Below, piece by piece: positions 55,585 to 64,000 of a stretch of 64,000 nucleotides of DNA; position 1 is the stretch's first letter, and each line of letters starts with the position of its first letter. The DNA is from Hyphomicrobiales bacterium (lineage in GTDB: Bacteria > Pseudomonadota > Alphaproteobacteria > Rhizobiales > Rhizobiaceae): NCBI GenBank assembly GCA_900472925.1, contig UCJU01000005.1:1-64000 (forward strand). Reading direction: 5' to 3'. The position numbers and the translations under genes were made by a program. Under the pieces are notes generated by a model, which had not been told where the DNA came from, did not search any database, and saw nothing but the letters and a program-made list of their open reading frames with translations.

Positions 55585-55618
55585 TTCCCGCGAGGCAAGT
55601 CAGATTACCTCGCGGGAA
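55585..55618. terminator. Bidirectional terminator between nhaA and the DUF2254 gene
   Basis: TTCCCGCGAGG (55585-55595) pairs perfectly with CCTCGCGGGAA (55608-55618) around a 12-base loop. It begins 14 bases after the nhaA stop and includes the last codons of the convergent gene. Confidence 0.65.
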
Positions 55619-56877
55619 ACAGTCAGAGCTGCTGCTCTCACGCGTTGTTTGTCGCTTTCCAGGCTCAAAGCGAGCTCAGCCCGAGAAAGCGCTTCCGTCG
55701 AATGTCGGAAGGCATTGTCCCGAAAGCCGGGCGCATCGAACCGCGCCAAAATACCGAACGCCTTCTGGAGACGAAGACCGACTTCGACAATGGCTGCGCC
55801 GTCGCGGGCGATCGGGGTGAACAGGTCGTCGAAAATATCATTGAGCCGGATGGCCGGGACATAGACATTTGCAAATGGAACGGCATCTTGCGCTGATGCC
55901 TCTACGGGCTCGTCCCAGACCGCCAGTACGCGAAGCGCACGGCCGATGACATCAATCGCAGTACCGGGATCATTGATCGCGGGCGATAGAGCTCGGGACG
56001 CAATTTCTGCAAGGACGGACGCGCCAAATCTCGGATCCTGATCGAAAGATCGGGTATCTTCGATGGAAAAACATGTTCTGATGGAGGCCAGAACGTTTGC
56101 GATATTATCCTGTCCGACACCATCGATGGATGCCACCGGATTTTTAGGATCGATCAACTGTCCTGGGATTAACCGCACAAAAATGTGCGCCTTTTCATCT
56201 GTGGCGATCTTGGACAGTGCGCCGGTATCGATATGCTGGATGTAGCCAATCCTGTCGATGAACACATCGATAGCAGAGACTGGAATGTCCCTCTCATCGA
56301 CCAACCTGTTGCCACCAAGGTAAGGGCTCTGACGTCTAGCACGCATGGCGTCGATGGTGACTGTCTCCACCCGCTCCGTTGTCTCTGTCACGCGGCCCAA
56401 TCGTGAGAGATGATCGATCCAGCGTAGCAGTGTCACGACGATCAGCACAATGACCCCGACGGTCACGACAAACAAAACAACCCGTCCGCGATCACCGTAA
56501 GCGCCGGTGCTCAGCGCAATGATACCGACGAGGCTGAACAGGAACGAGCCGACAAATGTTGCCAGAACATTTTGCGTCGTGGTGTCTTCCATCACCAGTT
56601 TTGTCGCGCGCGGCGTCACATTGCTGGTTGCCGCCGAATAAGCGGAGACCATGGTACTGAGGGAGAATGTCGTCACCGTCAGCATGCTGGAAGCAATGAT
56701 GCCGAGGATATTGTCAACGGCGTCAGCCCCGATTTTGGTCGGCAGGTCGCTTGGAATAAATGGGCTGACAACAATGGCGATGAGGGCGGTGGCAACGGCC
56801 AGTATCGAGAACAAAGTTGCCCGAAACCAGATGCGGCGCGCAACCTTTGCAAAAAACCAGGCCCAACGTGATGTCAT
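55600..56877 (-). CDS. DUF2254 membrane protein
   Basis: About 425 residues. Four membrane helices are in the first third (ATLFSILAVATALIAIVVSP, VVLFVVTVGVIVLIVVTLL among them). Then comes a large soluble domain with DUF2254 marks: SMLTVTTFSLSTMVSAYSAA, IGYIQHIDTGALSKIATDEK and ASRALSPAINDPGTAIDVIG. The function of the family is not established. The ATG at 56877 (MTSRWAWFFAKVARRIWFRA) matches the usual N-terminus; the frame extends to 56970. It lies among ion-transport genes. Confidence 0.82.
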   Translation of the reverse strand: MTSRWAWFFAKVARRIWFRATLFSILAVATALIAIVVSPFIPSDLPTKIGADAVDNILGIIASSMLTVTTFSLSTMVSAYSAATSNVTPRATKLVMEDTTTQNVLATFVGSFLFSLVGIIALSTGAYGDRGRVVLFVVTVGVIVLIVVTLLRWIDHLSRLGRVTETTERVETVTIDAMRARRQSPYLGGNRLVDERDIPVSAIDVFIDRIGYIQHIDTGALSKIATDEKAHIFVRLIPGQLIDPKNPVASIDGVGQDNIANVLASIRTCFSIEDTRSFDQDPRFGASVLAEIASRALSPAINDPGTAIDVIGRALRVLAVWDEPVEASAQDAVPFANVYVPAIRLNDIFDDLFTPIARDGAAIVEVGLRLQKAFGILARFDAPGFRDNAFRHSTEALSRAELALSLESDKQRVRAAALTVSREVI

Positions 56878-57003
56878 CAGAATTTCATATCCCACAAATG
56901 ATGCGCCGGAACTGGCAGAGGTGGTGTTCGCTTCACCGGCGAGAGCGTCCAACATGGACCCGTGGCGCATCGGCTATTAAAAAAAGCAACCGCGATCCCC
57001 CGG

Positions 57004-57807
57004 TCAATCGTTGTCGTTTGGAATGTTCAGCAAATGACCGCAAGCCTTACAGTGGACCGCGTCAACTTCGTGCCTCTGGAGACCGCATTGTTCGCAAGGG
57101 TACATAACTTTGTAGGGCCGAACGATCGACTGGGCCAGCCTGACGAACAGCGAGATGCCGACAATCATCGTAACGACGGACGTTAATTTTCCCAAGGGTC
57201 CAGGCAAGGTGATGTCGCCGAAGCCTGTCGTGGTCATCGTCGCGACTGTGAAGTAAAGTGCGTCGACAAAACCAACGAGACCGCTCTGGTGATAGAAAAA
57301 TGTGGTGTAAACGAACCCGGTCACCATGAACAGGAAGACAAAAAAGTTTAGCGACGCGCGAGCGACGTCCCTGTACTGGTGGCAACCCAGTCGCTTGAGA
57401 ATGAAAGCAAAGAGCGGGCTCTCGCCGACTGCCCACAATCGCATCGCCCTCAAAAATGCGAAATTAAAGAGTGCGTTAGGAAACAGGAGCGTCGCCAGTA
57501 TGACAAGGTCGATCCATGTCAACGGTCGCTTCAGGAATGCCATGATTGAGCCGGTTGCGAAGGCTCGGGCAAGCAGTTCAGTGAGAATCCAGACCGCGAT
57601 GAGGTAATCGATAATCAGATATGATGGCCCACTGCGCAGGAAAGGGCCGAAAATAAAGAACGCAATGATGCTGACATCGATCACGGCGAGTACCGCCTGC
57701 CAGCGCAAAGCCCATGTGTCGCGTCCGCTTTCAATACGGCGCAGTTTGCTCTGCAGCTGCTCGATCCGGCCTGATAAGCGGCTTTTGGCTTCTACGTCTG
57801 GTGTCAT
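57004..57807 (-). CDS. Potassium channel protein with C-terminal zinc ribbon
   Basis: About 267 residues. A coiled-coil-like N-terminus (SRLSGRIEQLQSKLRRIESG) precedes a voltage-sensor-like set of helices with a poor S4 (FLRAMRLWAVG, only two Arg) and a pore module FVDALYFTVATMTTTGFGDI, containing the K+ filter TTGFGD. After the last helix the chain ends with CEQC and CKAC, a four-cysteine zinc-ribbon tail. The start at 57807 (MTPDVEAKS) is preferred; the frame opens at 57834. The combination of K+ filter and zinc ribbon is unusual and may give a cytoplasmic sensor. Confidence 0.85.
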   Translation of the reverse strand: MTPDVEAKSRLSGRIEQLQSKLRRIESGRDTWALRWQAVLAVIDVSIIAFFIFGPFLRSGPSYLIIDYLIAVWILTELLARAFATGSIMAFLKRPLTWIDLVILATLLFPNALFNFAFLRAMRLWAVGESPLFAFILKRLGCHQYRDVARASLNFFVFLFMVTGFVYTTFFYHQSGLVGFVDALYFTVATMTTTGFGDITLPGPLGKLTSVVTMIVGISLFVRLAQSIVRPYKVMYPCEQCGLQRHEVDAVHCKACGHLLNIPNDND

Positions 57808-57943
57808 TCTTAACGGATAAAGGTCCGCCACCACCAGGTCAACGTCAAGCGCTGCTCTCTAATCGGCCTGATCTGAGTGATAGACGAACACCAATCTGAC
57901 GCATGCCCGGAGATCAGTGGTCGTCATTTGTTTCAACCCCGTT

Positions 57944-59323
57944 TCAAGCCAGGGTGAAGATCAGTCCCGACAGACCAAAGCCGAGGAGACCGACCAGCGT
58001 CTGCATGACGGTCCAGGTCTTGAACGTGGTTTTGATGTCCATGCCGAAGAAACGGCCAACCAGCCAGAAACCGGAATCGTTGACATGGGATAACATGACC
58101 GAGCCCGATGCGACTGCTATCACGATAGCCGCCAGCTCTACGCCTTGATAACCAGCCGCCTGGACAGCAGGCTGGATAAGTCCCGCAGCGGCGATGAGGG
58201 CAACAGTCGCAGAACCCTGCGCTACGCGTAGCGCGGTCGCGATCAGAAAGCCCGCGACGAAGACGGGCATACCAATGTCGGACAGAGCGCTAGACAGCGC
58301 GTTGCCAATTCCAGAGGCGCGAAGAACACCACCAAACATACCACCGGCCCCAGTGATCAAAATGACCGAGCAGACTGGGCCCAGGGCGGAGTCAACAATG
58401 CGTTCCACTTTGAGGGGATCTCGACCGCGCATTGGACCAAGCACGACGGCGGCAACCAAAACCGATATCAAAAGTGCGATCGGCGTCGAACCGATAGCCC
58501 GAAGCAGCTGGAACCAGGCAGCGTCTTTGCTGACCCATTCTTGGGCGCGTGCAAAATCCAGCCCGGTGTTCATGAAGATCAACAACAAAGGCAGAAGCAA
58601 AAGTGCGACCACCAATCCGGCGCTCGGCAATGACACGTCGTCATCCACGGATTTTTCCTCAGAGACATTTTCTGGGATAGGTAGAAAGATACGCTTCCCG
58701 ATCCATTGACCGAAAAAATGGCCAGCAAAGATCCACGTTGGGATGGCAACGATCAAGCCGACGATGATCAGCAAGCCGACATCAGCACCCAGCAACTCTG
58801 ATGCTGCAACTGGACCTGGATGCGGCGGCACAAAAACGTGCATGCAGGAAAACGCAGTTGCGACCGGTATGCCGTAGAGCAGCAGGCTGCCACCGAGACG
58901 GCGACCCACCGTGAACATCACTGGAAGCATGACGACGAGGCCTGCGTCAAAAAAGATCGGAAATCCAAAGAACAGGGATGCGATTCCTAGAGCCATAGGC
59001 GCACGCTGCTCGCCAAAACGCTCAATCAAGTCGTCTGCCAGTGCCTGTGCACCCCCAGATACCTCCAACAAACGGCCCAGCATCGCACCAAGCCCGACAA
59101 GAAGTGCAACGCCGCCAAGGGTAGAGCCGAATGCGGTGGTGAGCGTGTTCATGATGTTTGCAGCGGGAATGCCCGTCACGAGCGCGGTCAGAAAACTGAC
59201 GAGTATGAGCGCCACAAAGGCGTGAACACGAAATTTGATGATAAGCAGCAACAGAAGTGCCACTGCGCCCACTGCTATGGAAATCAGGGTACCTGCGGAT
59301 AATGTCTGTTCGAATTCGGGCAA
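57944..59323 (-). CDS. GntP-family gluconate-type permease
   Basis: 459 residues with about 12-14 hydrophobic helices. GntP marks are GLGAMLGRLLEVSGGAQALAD, FFGFPIFFDAGLVVMLPVMF, MHVFVPPHPGPVAASELLGA and the C-terminal HVNDSGFWLVGRFFGM. The family imports gluconate or related aldonates by proton symport. No kinase or regulator gene for gluconate stands next to it, so the substrate is open. Confidence 0.9.
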   Translation of the reverse strand: MPEFEQTLSAGTLISIAVGAVALLLLLIIKFRVHAFVALILVSFLTALVTGIPAANIMNTLTTAFGSTLGGVALLVGLGAMLGRLLEVSGGAQALADDLIERFGEQRAPMALGIASLFFGFPIFFDAGLVVMLPVMFTVGRRLGGSLLLYGIPVATAFSCMHVFVPPHPGPVAASELLGADVGLLIIVGLIVAIPTWIFAGHFFGQWIGKRIFLPIPENVSEEKSVDDDVSLPSAGLVVALLLLPLLLIFMNTGLDFARAQEWVSKDAAWFQLLRAIGSTPIALLISVLVAAVVLGPMRGRDPLKVERIVDSALGPVCSVILITGAGGMFGGVLRASGIGNALSSALSDIGMPVFVAGFLIATALRVAQGSATVALIAAAGLIQPAVQAAGYQGVELAAIVIAVASGSVMLSHVNDSGFWLVGRFFGMDIKTTFKTWTVMQTLVGLLGFGLSGLIFTLA

Positions 59324-59598
59324 ATGATCACTCCTTTGATGCGGGATCTGACTTTTGCCACCTGCTCCAAACAGCCGTTCGTGGCTAACTGTATGGGCTC
59401 GCCGAAAGTCAAATCGAGCCTCTTATGAAGAAGTCATCGCTTGGCTTCAACGCGAGACCATGATTTAGCAGTAACATTACCGAGCGTGCGCTGCTTTTAG
59501 CGTATCTCGCCTTGAAATGTTTCGAACGCTCGAACCATAAATCATCCCCCTGATAGGGCTTTATATCTCCTCGGCTGCAAGATTACTCAGCCTGCGAT
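59324..59598. other. Upstream region of the GntP-type gene
   Basis: About 275 bases with no gene; it presumably carries the permease promoter on the minus strand. Confidence 0.4.
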
Positions 59599-59622
59599 GG
59601 CCGCTAGTTTTCTTTAGCGGTC
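59599..59622 (-). terminator. Hairpin downstream of the oxidoreductase gene
   Basis: CCGCTA (59601-59606) pairs with TAGCGG (59615-59620), extended by a G-T and a G-C pair and by a looser outer stem. It lies about 40 bases past the oxidoreductase stop. It has no clean T run on the minus strand. Confidence 0.45.
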
Positions 59623-59660
59623 ATCAGCAGCCTGAGCCGACGTCCGCCAGCGGAGACCAG

Positions 59661-60575
59661 TCAATGAGGGATTAGAACAATCTTACCACGGGCGCGACCA
59701 GCCTCAGATAGAGTGAGCGCCTGCCTGATCTCTGCCAATGGCAGAACCGTATCGACGTGTGCTACCACTTTGCCAGCCTCGACCAGTTCAGCAATCGAGG
59801 CGAGGTTCCGCGCGCTCGGAACAGTGAATGATCGTTTTACGCTAACCCCATAGCGCTCAGCTTCGTCGTTGGGGAAGGCGACGACCGTAACCATGGAACC
59901 ACCCTTCTTCAGAGTTTTGAAAGCACGCTGAAATATCTCTCCGCCCATCGTGTCGAGCACCACATCGATTTCGCCTGCCGCGTCTTCAAATGGTTGGGTT
60001 GTGTAGTCGATGAATTCGTCGGCACCGAGAGAACGAACGAAGTCTTCGTTACGTCCAGAAGCTACCGCTGTGACATGCGCACCTATCGCCTTGGCGAACT
60101 GAACAGCGAGAGTACCGACGCCGCCCGAGCTGTTTGTGATGAGAAGACGTTGTCCAGCACGAAGTTCTGCTTCATCAAAAAGCGCCTGCCACGCCGTGGA
60201 GCCTGCCAGTGGAAGGGCTGCTGCGTGGATGACGTCGATATTGTGGGGCATACGCACGACGTTGATTGCTTTGGCAACCGCATATTCGGCGAAAGCACCA
60301 GTGTGTACCATACCGAAGACGGTCTCACCCTGCCGGAAGTTATCGACGCCAGCACCAAGCTTCTCGATCGTTCCGACGAGTTCGCCCCCGAGGTGGATCG
60401 GCAGGGTCATCCCCATGCGCTGGCCCATGCCCCCACGTATTTTCCAGTCAATCGGGTTCACGCCTGCCGCGTGAACCTTCACCAACACCTCGCCCACCCC
60501 TGGCTCTGGCCGATCGACCTCAGCGATTTCCACCACATCATTGGACCCGTATTCCCGGATAATAGCAGCTCTCAT
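59661..60575 (-). CDS. Zinc-free NADP-dependent alcohol dehydrogenase/quinone oxidoreductase family protein
   Basis: A 304-residue MDR-superfamily reductase. N-terminal GroES-like domain (MRAAIIREYGSNDVVEIAEV, VNPIDWKIRGGMG) and NADP fold (LLITNSSGGVGTLAVQFAKA, SGGVG in place of AXXGXXG, as in quinone reductases), then DVVLDTMGGEIFQRAFKTL. Structural or catalytic zinc cysteines are absent. AAGGAG precedes the ATG at 60575. It is divergent from the AraC gene 90 bases away. Confidence 0.88.
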   Translation of the reverse strand: MRAAIIREYGSNDVVEIAEVDRPEPGVGEVLVKVHAAGVNPIDWKIRGGMGQRMGMTLPIHLGGELVGTIEKLGAGVDNFRQGETVFGMVHTGAFAEYAVAKAINVVRMPHNIDVIHAAALPLAGSTAWQALFDEAELRAGQRLLITNSSGGVGTLAVQFAKAIGAHVTAVASGRNEDFVRSLGADEFIDYTTQPFEDAAGEIDVVLDTMGGEIFQRAFKTLKKGGSMVTVVAFPNDEAERYGVSVKRSFTVPSARNLASIAELVEAGKVVAHVDTVLPLAEIRQALTLSEAGRARGKIVLIPH

Positions 60576-60664
60576 CTTCACTTCTCCTTATATTGACCTT
60601 CTCAAGGATATACCTGTAGTTTCTCGATGTGATGCCAATCTGCATCGCGGAGAGGCCATTCCAT

Positions 60665-61429
60665 ATGCGTTCAACTTTCAATATCCATCGCATGAGCAAA
60701 CCGAGCGGTTCGGCATTGCCGTTACACACGCATGATGAGGCGCAGCTCACCTATGCTGCATCTGGTATGATACAACTTCATACAGACGAAGGTGTCTGGC
60801 TTGTGCCGCCTCAGCTCGCGGCATGGGTTCCGGCAGGTGTTCCGCATCGCCTGGACATCATGACAGATGCAGAACTTTGGATGGTGCAGTGGCAACCGTC
60901 CGCCATCGCCGCCTGGGCCCCTTTAGATTTCCCGGATCGCGCCTTCGCATCGAGGGTCACACCATTGCTGCACTCACTGCTTGCTGCGGCCGTCGAAGAC
61001 GAGGTTACGTCGATAAAGGCAGAGCTTTTGGTGAGGCTTATATTACTTGAACTGAGTGCGGTGACCGATGCCCCGACCTACCTTCCGATGCCCAGCAACC
61101 CTGTGGCAAAACGAGTAGCTGAGGTCGCTCTTATCGATCACAGCAATTGTATGGACGTGAACGAGTTGGCATCGCGGGCGGCGACTTCGGTTCGCACAGC
61201 AAGTCGTCTGTTCCCGATGGAGACAGGAATGACGCTCAAAGCCTGGAGACAACGAGCTCGGATCGTTAGAGCGATGGAGCAGCTTGCGCGCGGCAAAGCA
61301 ATCGCCGAAGTGGCGAGCGACGCAGGCTTCTCCAGCACGGCCGCCTTTTCCTGTGCATTCAGGCAGGTGACAGCGACAACACCTGGCGCTTTCATCGGCG
61401 TGCCTCGACATCAGAAACAGTCGACATAA
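60665..61429 (+). CDS. AraC-family transcriptional regulator (cupin sensor)
   Basis: About 254 residues. The N-terminal cupin (LPLHTHDEAQLTYAASGMIQ, WLVPPQLAAWVPAGVPHRLD) has a metal-site-like HTH. The C-terminal AraC double HTH includes DVNELASRAATSVRTASRLF and GKAIAEVASDAGFSSTAAFS. The start at 60665 has GAGG about eight bases upstream; the frame opens at 60629. It is likely to regulate the divergent oxidoreductase gene. Confidence 0.85.
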   Translation: MRSTFNIHRMSKPSGSALPLHTHDEAQLTYAASGMIQLHTDEGVWLVPPQLAAWVPAGVPHRLDIMTDAELWMVQWQPSAIAAWAPLDFPDRAFASRVTPLLHSLLAAAVEDEVTSIKAELLVRLILLELSAVTDAPTYLPMPSNPVAKRVAEVALIDHSNCMDVNELASRAATSVRTASRLFPMETGMTLKAWRQRARIVRAMEQLARGKAIAEVASDAGFSSTAAFSCAFRQVTATTPGAFIGVPRHQKQST

Positions 61430-61504
61430 GCTCGTCCGCTGTTGGGCAAGCCCACAGGTGGCCGAAGCAGAGGGCAGCTTGTAGCAAAGCGTCGCTCTAA
61501 AAGA

Positions 61505-61951
61505 TCATGTCATTGCATCAGCTATCCGCAGTAGCGAGGCATAAATGAGTTCCGGATCGGCTGGTGCAATCGCGTTTCTGGCCAAAACTTCGGCACGTGC
61601 GACAATTATGTGGGCCGCCTGCACCTTGTCCTTACCGTGTCTCGTCAATGTGGCAGTCAGGACCCTGCCATGGTCAGGGTGAGCCGTCCTTCCGATAAGG
61701 CCTTCCCTTTCGAGGCCAACGATGATGCCCTGCATAGTTTGTGGTGTGACAAACGCCCTTCTGGCCAAGTCGGCATTGGACATGCCTTCGCTGCTCTCCA
61801 GGCCTGCGAGAACCGAATATTGTGGCATCGTTAATCCAATGTCCCTGAGGTGGGCGTCAAGGTGACCGCGCAAGGCCTGCTGCGCGCGCTTCAAGGCGTA
61901 TCCAATAGAACGATACGTATCCTCTTCTGCCGGAAATTTTAGGCTAGACAT
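61505..61951 (-). CDS. MarR-family transcriptional regulator
   Basis: A 148-residue dimeric winged-helix repressor: LTMPQYSVLAGLESSEGMSN, ADLARRAFVTPQTMQGIIVG (recognition helix) and RTAHPDHGRVLTATLTRHGK (wing). It is divergent from the VOC gene, and a 7+7 palindrome lies 24 bases upstream of its start, so autoregulation and control of the VOC gene are likely. Confidence 0.9.
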   Translation of the reverse strand: MSSLKFPAEEDTYRSIGYALKRAQQALRGHLDAHLRDIGLTMPQYSVLAGLESSEGMSNADLARRAFVTPQTMQGIIVGLEREGLIGRTAHPDHGRVLTATLTRHGKDKVQAAHIIVARAEVLARNAIAPADPELIYASLLRIADAMT

Positions 61952-61974
61952 ATCAGGCCCCTTATATTACTAAC

Positions 61975-61992
61975 TTATCAGCACCCTGATAA
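61975..61992. promoter_or_regulatory. MarR-type operator palindrome
   Basis: TTATCAG-CACC-CTGATAA is a perfect inverted repeat between the divergent MarR and VOC genes. A half site TATCAGG is also at 61951-61957. Confidence 0.6.
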
Positions 61993-62024
61993 TAATGCGT
62001 TTCAAATAAAAAGGAAGTATCGTT

Positions 62025-62399
62025 ATGCCTAGACTTATTGGCCCAGACTTCATCGGAATCCAGACGCGAGACCTTAACGCAGCACTCGCGTTTTATCGGG
62101 ATGTCGTGGGGCTCACGCCATCCGCCAAAGCGCCTCCCGGCGCGGTTGTATTCGAAACACAGCCCATTCCATTTGCTGTTCGCACCCCAATCCAGGAGTT
62201 TTCCGAGACAGACGAGCTCGGGATGGGTGTGGCTATTTGGTTTGGCTGCGATGACGCAGATGCGTTACACGCGCATCTTCTCGAACGCGACGTTACAATC
62301 GCCCATCCACCCAAAGACGGTCCGTTTGGACGTTATTTTGCCTTCGTTGATCCATTTGGCTATACGATCACGGCCCATACCGTGACAGTCAGCGGATAA
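62025..62399 (+). CDS. VOC-family (glyoxalase-like) protein
   Basis: A 124-residue single-module vicinal-oxygen-chelate protein: DFIGIQTRDLNAALAFYRDV at the start and FGRYFAFVDPFGYTITAHTV at the end, the usual paired beta-alpha units. The metal ligands are not obvious (Gln in GIQTRD, no clear second Glu), so it could be a binding or detoxifying protein rather than an enzyme. AAGGAAG stands seven bases before the ATG. A bidirectional terminator follows. Confidence 0.85.
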   Translation: MPRLIGPDFIGIQTRDLNAALAFYRDVVGLTPSAKAPPGAVVFETQPIPFAVRTPIQEFSETDELGMGVAIWFGCDDADALHAHLLERDVTIAHPPKDGPFGRYFAFVDPFGYTITAHTVTVSG

Positions 62400-62427
62400 T
62401 CTCGGATCTTTTGATGTTTAAGTATAA

Positions 62428-62466
62428 GAGCCCGCAGGCTAATTCGTTGAACTAGCCTGCGGGCTC
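62428..62466 (+). terminator. 14-bp stem-loop after the VOC gene
   Basis: 62428-62441 (GAGCCCGCAGGCTA) pairs perfectly with 62453-62466 around an 11-base loop, 29 bases past the stop. Confidence 0.7.
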
Positions 62467-62826
62467 ATCAAGATATTGACCGTTGCTAAGAAAGCCGTTG
62501 GGGCGCGAAGCGGAGGAATGCCAGCTAGCGCTCTGTCTCCGACTCGGCACCCTTGTGAAAGTGACAGTGCCGCTCTTAAAATATACGAGCCTTCAACATG
62601 CGGACCGATCTGAAGCAACCACAGCGCACAATATTGGTACCGGTTTTGAGTTTCAAGACAGTGGAGATTCATCCTGTCTTTGCGGCCATGTCTTGGGTTT
62701 CACTCCCGGGTAGGCTATGTTTGCTTCTATGGTACCAGCTACAGCGTTGGTCGAGCAGACTGACAAAAACGCTCCAAAACGACAGCATCTTGTAATAGCT
62801 AAATCGCTCTCCAGAATTCTGCTCAT
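62467..62826. other. Intergenic region, no gene seen
   Basis: 360 bases between the VOC terminator and the 3' end of the acetyltransferase gene. No frame with a ribosome site or recognisable product. Confidence 0.45.
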
Positions 62827-63375
62827 TTATGGATCAACATACCGCATTGTCTTTTCCCACTCCCATCGCAGGATCGCATATTGCATCGTGTTCTCGTAGA
62901 TCGGAAATCCATCATCACTTTTTTTGAACGAGACGAATTCCTTGAATATTCCTTCCTGGCGCATTCCCATTCGTTCGCACAAGCGCTGTGACGAGATGTT
63001 ATAGTCCTCGACGTAAGCATACAGCCTGCGCGCATCCTTGACCGCGAAGAGAAATCTAAACAATGCACTCGCTGCCTCAGTCGCAAGACCCGCGCCACCG
63101 TATTGCGGATTGAAGTTCCACCCGACCGAATACGTATCGTCTTCAGACACGGCGAACAGATCGCCAATAAGCGCGTTAGTATTCTTCATGCAGACAGCAA
63201 TATATTCGTCGCTTCCACTCCGCTTCGATGCCTCGGCTCGGGCGTCGTCTACAGTGGCAAGTTTTAGGGACACAAAACAACTGGCAACCGGATTGTTCAG
63301 ATAAGCAAACAAATCGGCAGCATCTTCCTGTCGGAAATTCCTCAAGACAAGCCGAGGCGTTTCTATACTATCCAT
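62827..63375 (-). CDS. GNAT-family N-acetyltransferase (RimJ/RimL type)
   Basis: A 182-residue acetyltransferase: IETPRLVLRNFRQEDAADLF at the N-terminus, YSVGWNFNPQYGGAGLATEA (acetyl-CoA site, relaxed R/Q-x-x-G-x-G/A) and YVEDYNISSQRLCERMGMRQ with the NxxS motif, then EGIFKEFVSF. Members acetylate protein N-termini or small amines. It stands alone. Confidence 0.88.
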   Translation of the reverse strand: MDSIETPRLVLRNFRQEDAADLFAYLNNPVASCFVSLKLATVDDARAEASKRSGSDEYIAVCMKNTNALIGDLFAVSEDDTYSVGWNFNPQYGGAGLATEAASALFRFLFAVKDARRLYAYVEDYNISSQRLCERMGMRQEGIFKEFVSFKKSDDGFPIYENTMQYAILRWEWEKTMRYVDP

Positions 63376-63587
63376 CTGGACATCTTACCTTTGTTTCCGT
63401 TTCCACAAAATGGTTGGGGCCTGCGACGCAGAAGAGCCTGCGAAATGTGAGCACACAAAGGCACCTCGCCCGCGCGTTCAGCGACTGCGACACAATAACC
63501 ACTCCTTGCTGTTACTCCATCGATACGGAACCAATCGCAAAGTAGGCGTCGCTCGATAATGCTTGGTCCCGATTGCCGCTCTTGACA

Positions 63588-64000
63588 CTACGCTGTAGCA
63601 ACCCACCCCTTGAATGAAAATGCGGAATAGAAAAGCTCGACACTCCCAAACCCGGCCTCGCGCATCAATGCTTCTTCCTCGGACGCAGGAATGAGCGGCA
63701 AGGCTGCAGCCAAGGCGTCGCCGGTGGCCGAGGCCATTTCCCACGAAAGGGTTCCCCGGTCAGCAAACGCAGCCGAGCGCGCTAGCCAAAGTGCTGCATC
63801 TCCGGTTCCTGCGCTATGATGTGCCACAACCAGTCGTGCGCCCGGTTTCAGCCGCCGGTGTATTTGCATTAGCGTATTGAGCCGTTCGCTTTTGTCAAGA
63901 AAGTGTAGGACGAGCAGGCATGTTGCGCCATCGAACTGGTCTGCCGACACCACTTCGATAGTACCCTTGATAAGCTCAACTCTCTGAACGATGTATTGGA
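63588..64000 (-). CDS. Class I SAM-dependent methyltransferase, partial
   Basis: The C-terminal 120 residues are complete and the frame continues without a stop to the window edge (…YIVQRVELIKGTIEVV). Motifs of the fold are FDGATCLLVLHFLDKSERLN (motif III region), IHRRLKPGARLVVAHHSAG and EEEALMREAGFGSVELFYSA. The SAM-binding Gly-rich loop lies outside the window. Substrate unknown. Confidence 0.78.
   Translation of the reverse strand, partial: QYIVQRVELIKGTIEVVSADQFDGATCLLVLHFLDKSERLNTLMQIHRRLKPGARLVVAHHSAGTGDAALWLARSAAFADRGTLSWEMASATGDALAAALPLIPASEEEALMREAGFGSVELFYSAFSFKGWVATA

Overview
The window looks like part of a Rhizobiaceae genome (Rhizobium/Agrobacterium type). The reasons are the density of solute transporters, a LivM-LivG fusion, an IS427-type (IS5 family) insertion sequence, a diheme-B/ferredoxin protein related to rhizobial CyaC, a Rut operon joined to pseudouridine catabolism, and AraC/LysR/IclR/MarR regulators scattered through catabolic genes. 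Several genes are broken (a sugar ABC ATPase, a branched-chain amino acid binding protein, a response-regulator fragment, a chemoreceptor-like fragment, an IS110 fragment and a small ORF cut by an IS), which fits an accessory replicon or a variable chromosome region. I see no rRNA, tRNA or CRISPR array.

Layout. 1-3.8 kb: a ribose-type sugar ABC importer whose ATPase carries a 10-bp tandem duplication. 4.25-7.5 kb: an overlapping set made of a possible small ORF, a membrane protein with CyaC-like heme-ligand histidines plus a 2Fe-2S ferredoxin domain but no cyclase domain, and an MscS-family channel. 7.6-10.7 kb: TetR, a PEBP/YbhB-like periplasmic protein, AraC and a chemoreceptor-like fragment. 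11-15.3 kb: a Liv-type ABC operon with a chimeric, truncated binding protein. 15.7-16.4 kb: a TyrA-like dehydrogenase, followed by about 1.2 kb without recognisable genes. 17.6-24.4 kb: a tripartite tricarboxylate transporter (TctCBA) with IclR and an FMN 2-hydroxyacid oxidase on one strand, and a D-2-hydroxyacid dehydrogenase plus RraA-like protein on the other. 24.7-32.4 kb: AraC, ArsR, a kinase-aminotransferase fusion, IS110 debris and a large chemoreceptor.

32.6-47.4 kb is the most coherent block: transketolase, psuG, rutF-E-D-C-B-A, an HTH-PfkB protein, a second PfkB kinase and a BMP-type nucleoside ABC importer. Read together it can import pseudouridine (or another nucleoside), phosphorylate it, split it to uracil and ribose 5-phosphate, degrade the uracil through Rut and feed the pentose to transketolase. 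Pairs or triplets of a 12-bp palindromic motif, CAAC-N4-GTTG, spaced exactly 18 bp apart, lie in all three promoter regions of the block and suggest one local regulator.

47.7-52.1 kb: a PAS protein, a LysR/SDR pair, a small membrane protein and an IS427-type element sitting inside a 70-codon ORF. 53.1-57.8 kb: ion and solute membrane proteins (BASS symporter, NhaA, DUF2254, a K+ channel with a zinc-ribbon tail). 57.9-64 kb: a GntP permease, a quinone-oxidoreductase/AraC pair, a MarR/VOC pair with an operator-like palindrome, a GNAT acetyltransferase and a methyltransferase running off the window.
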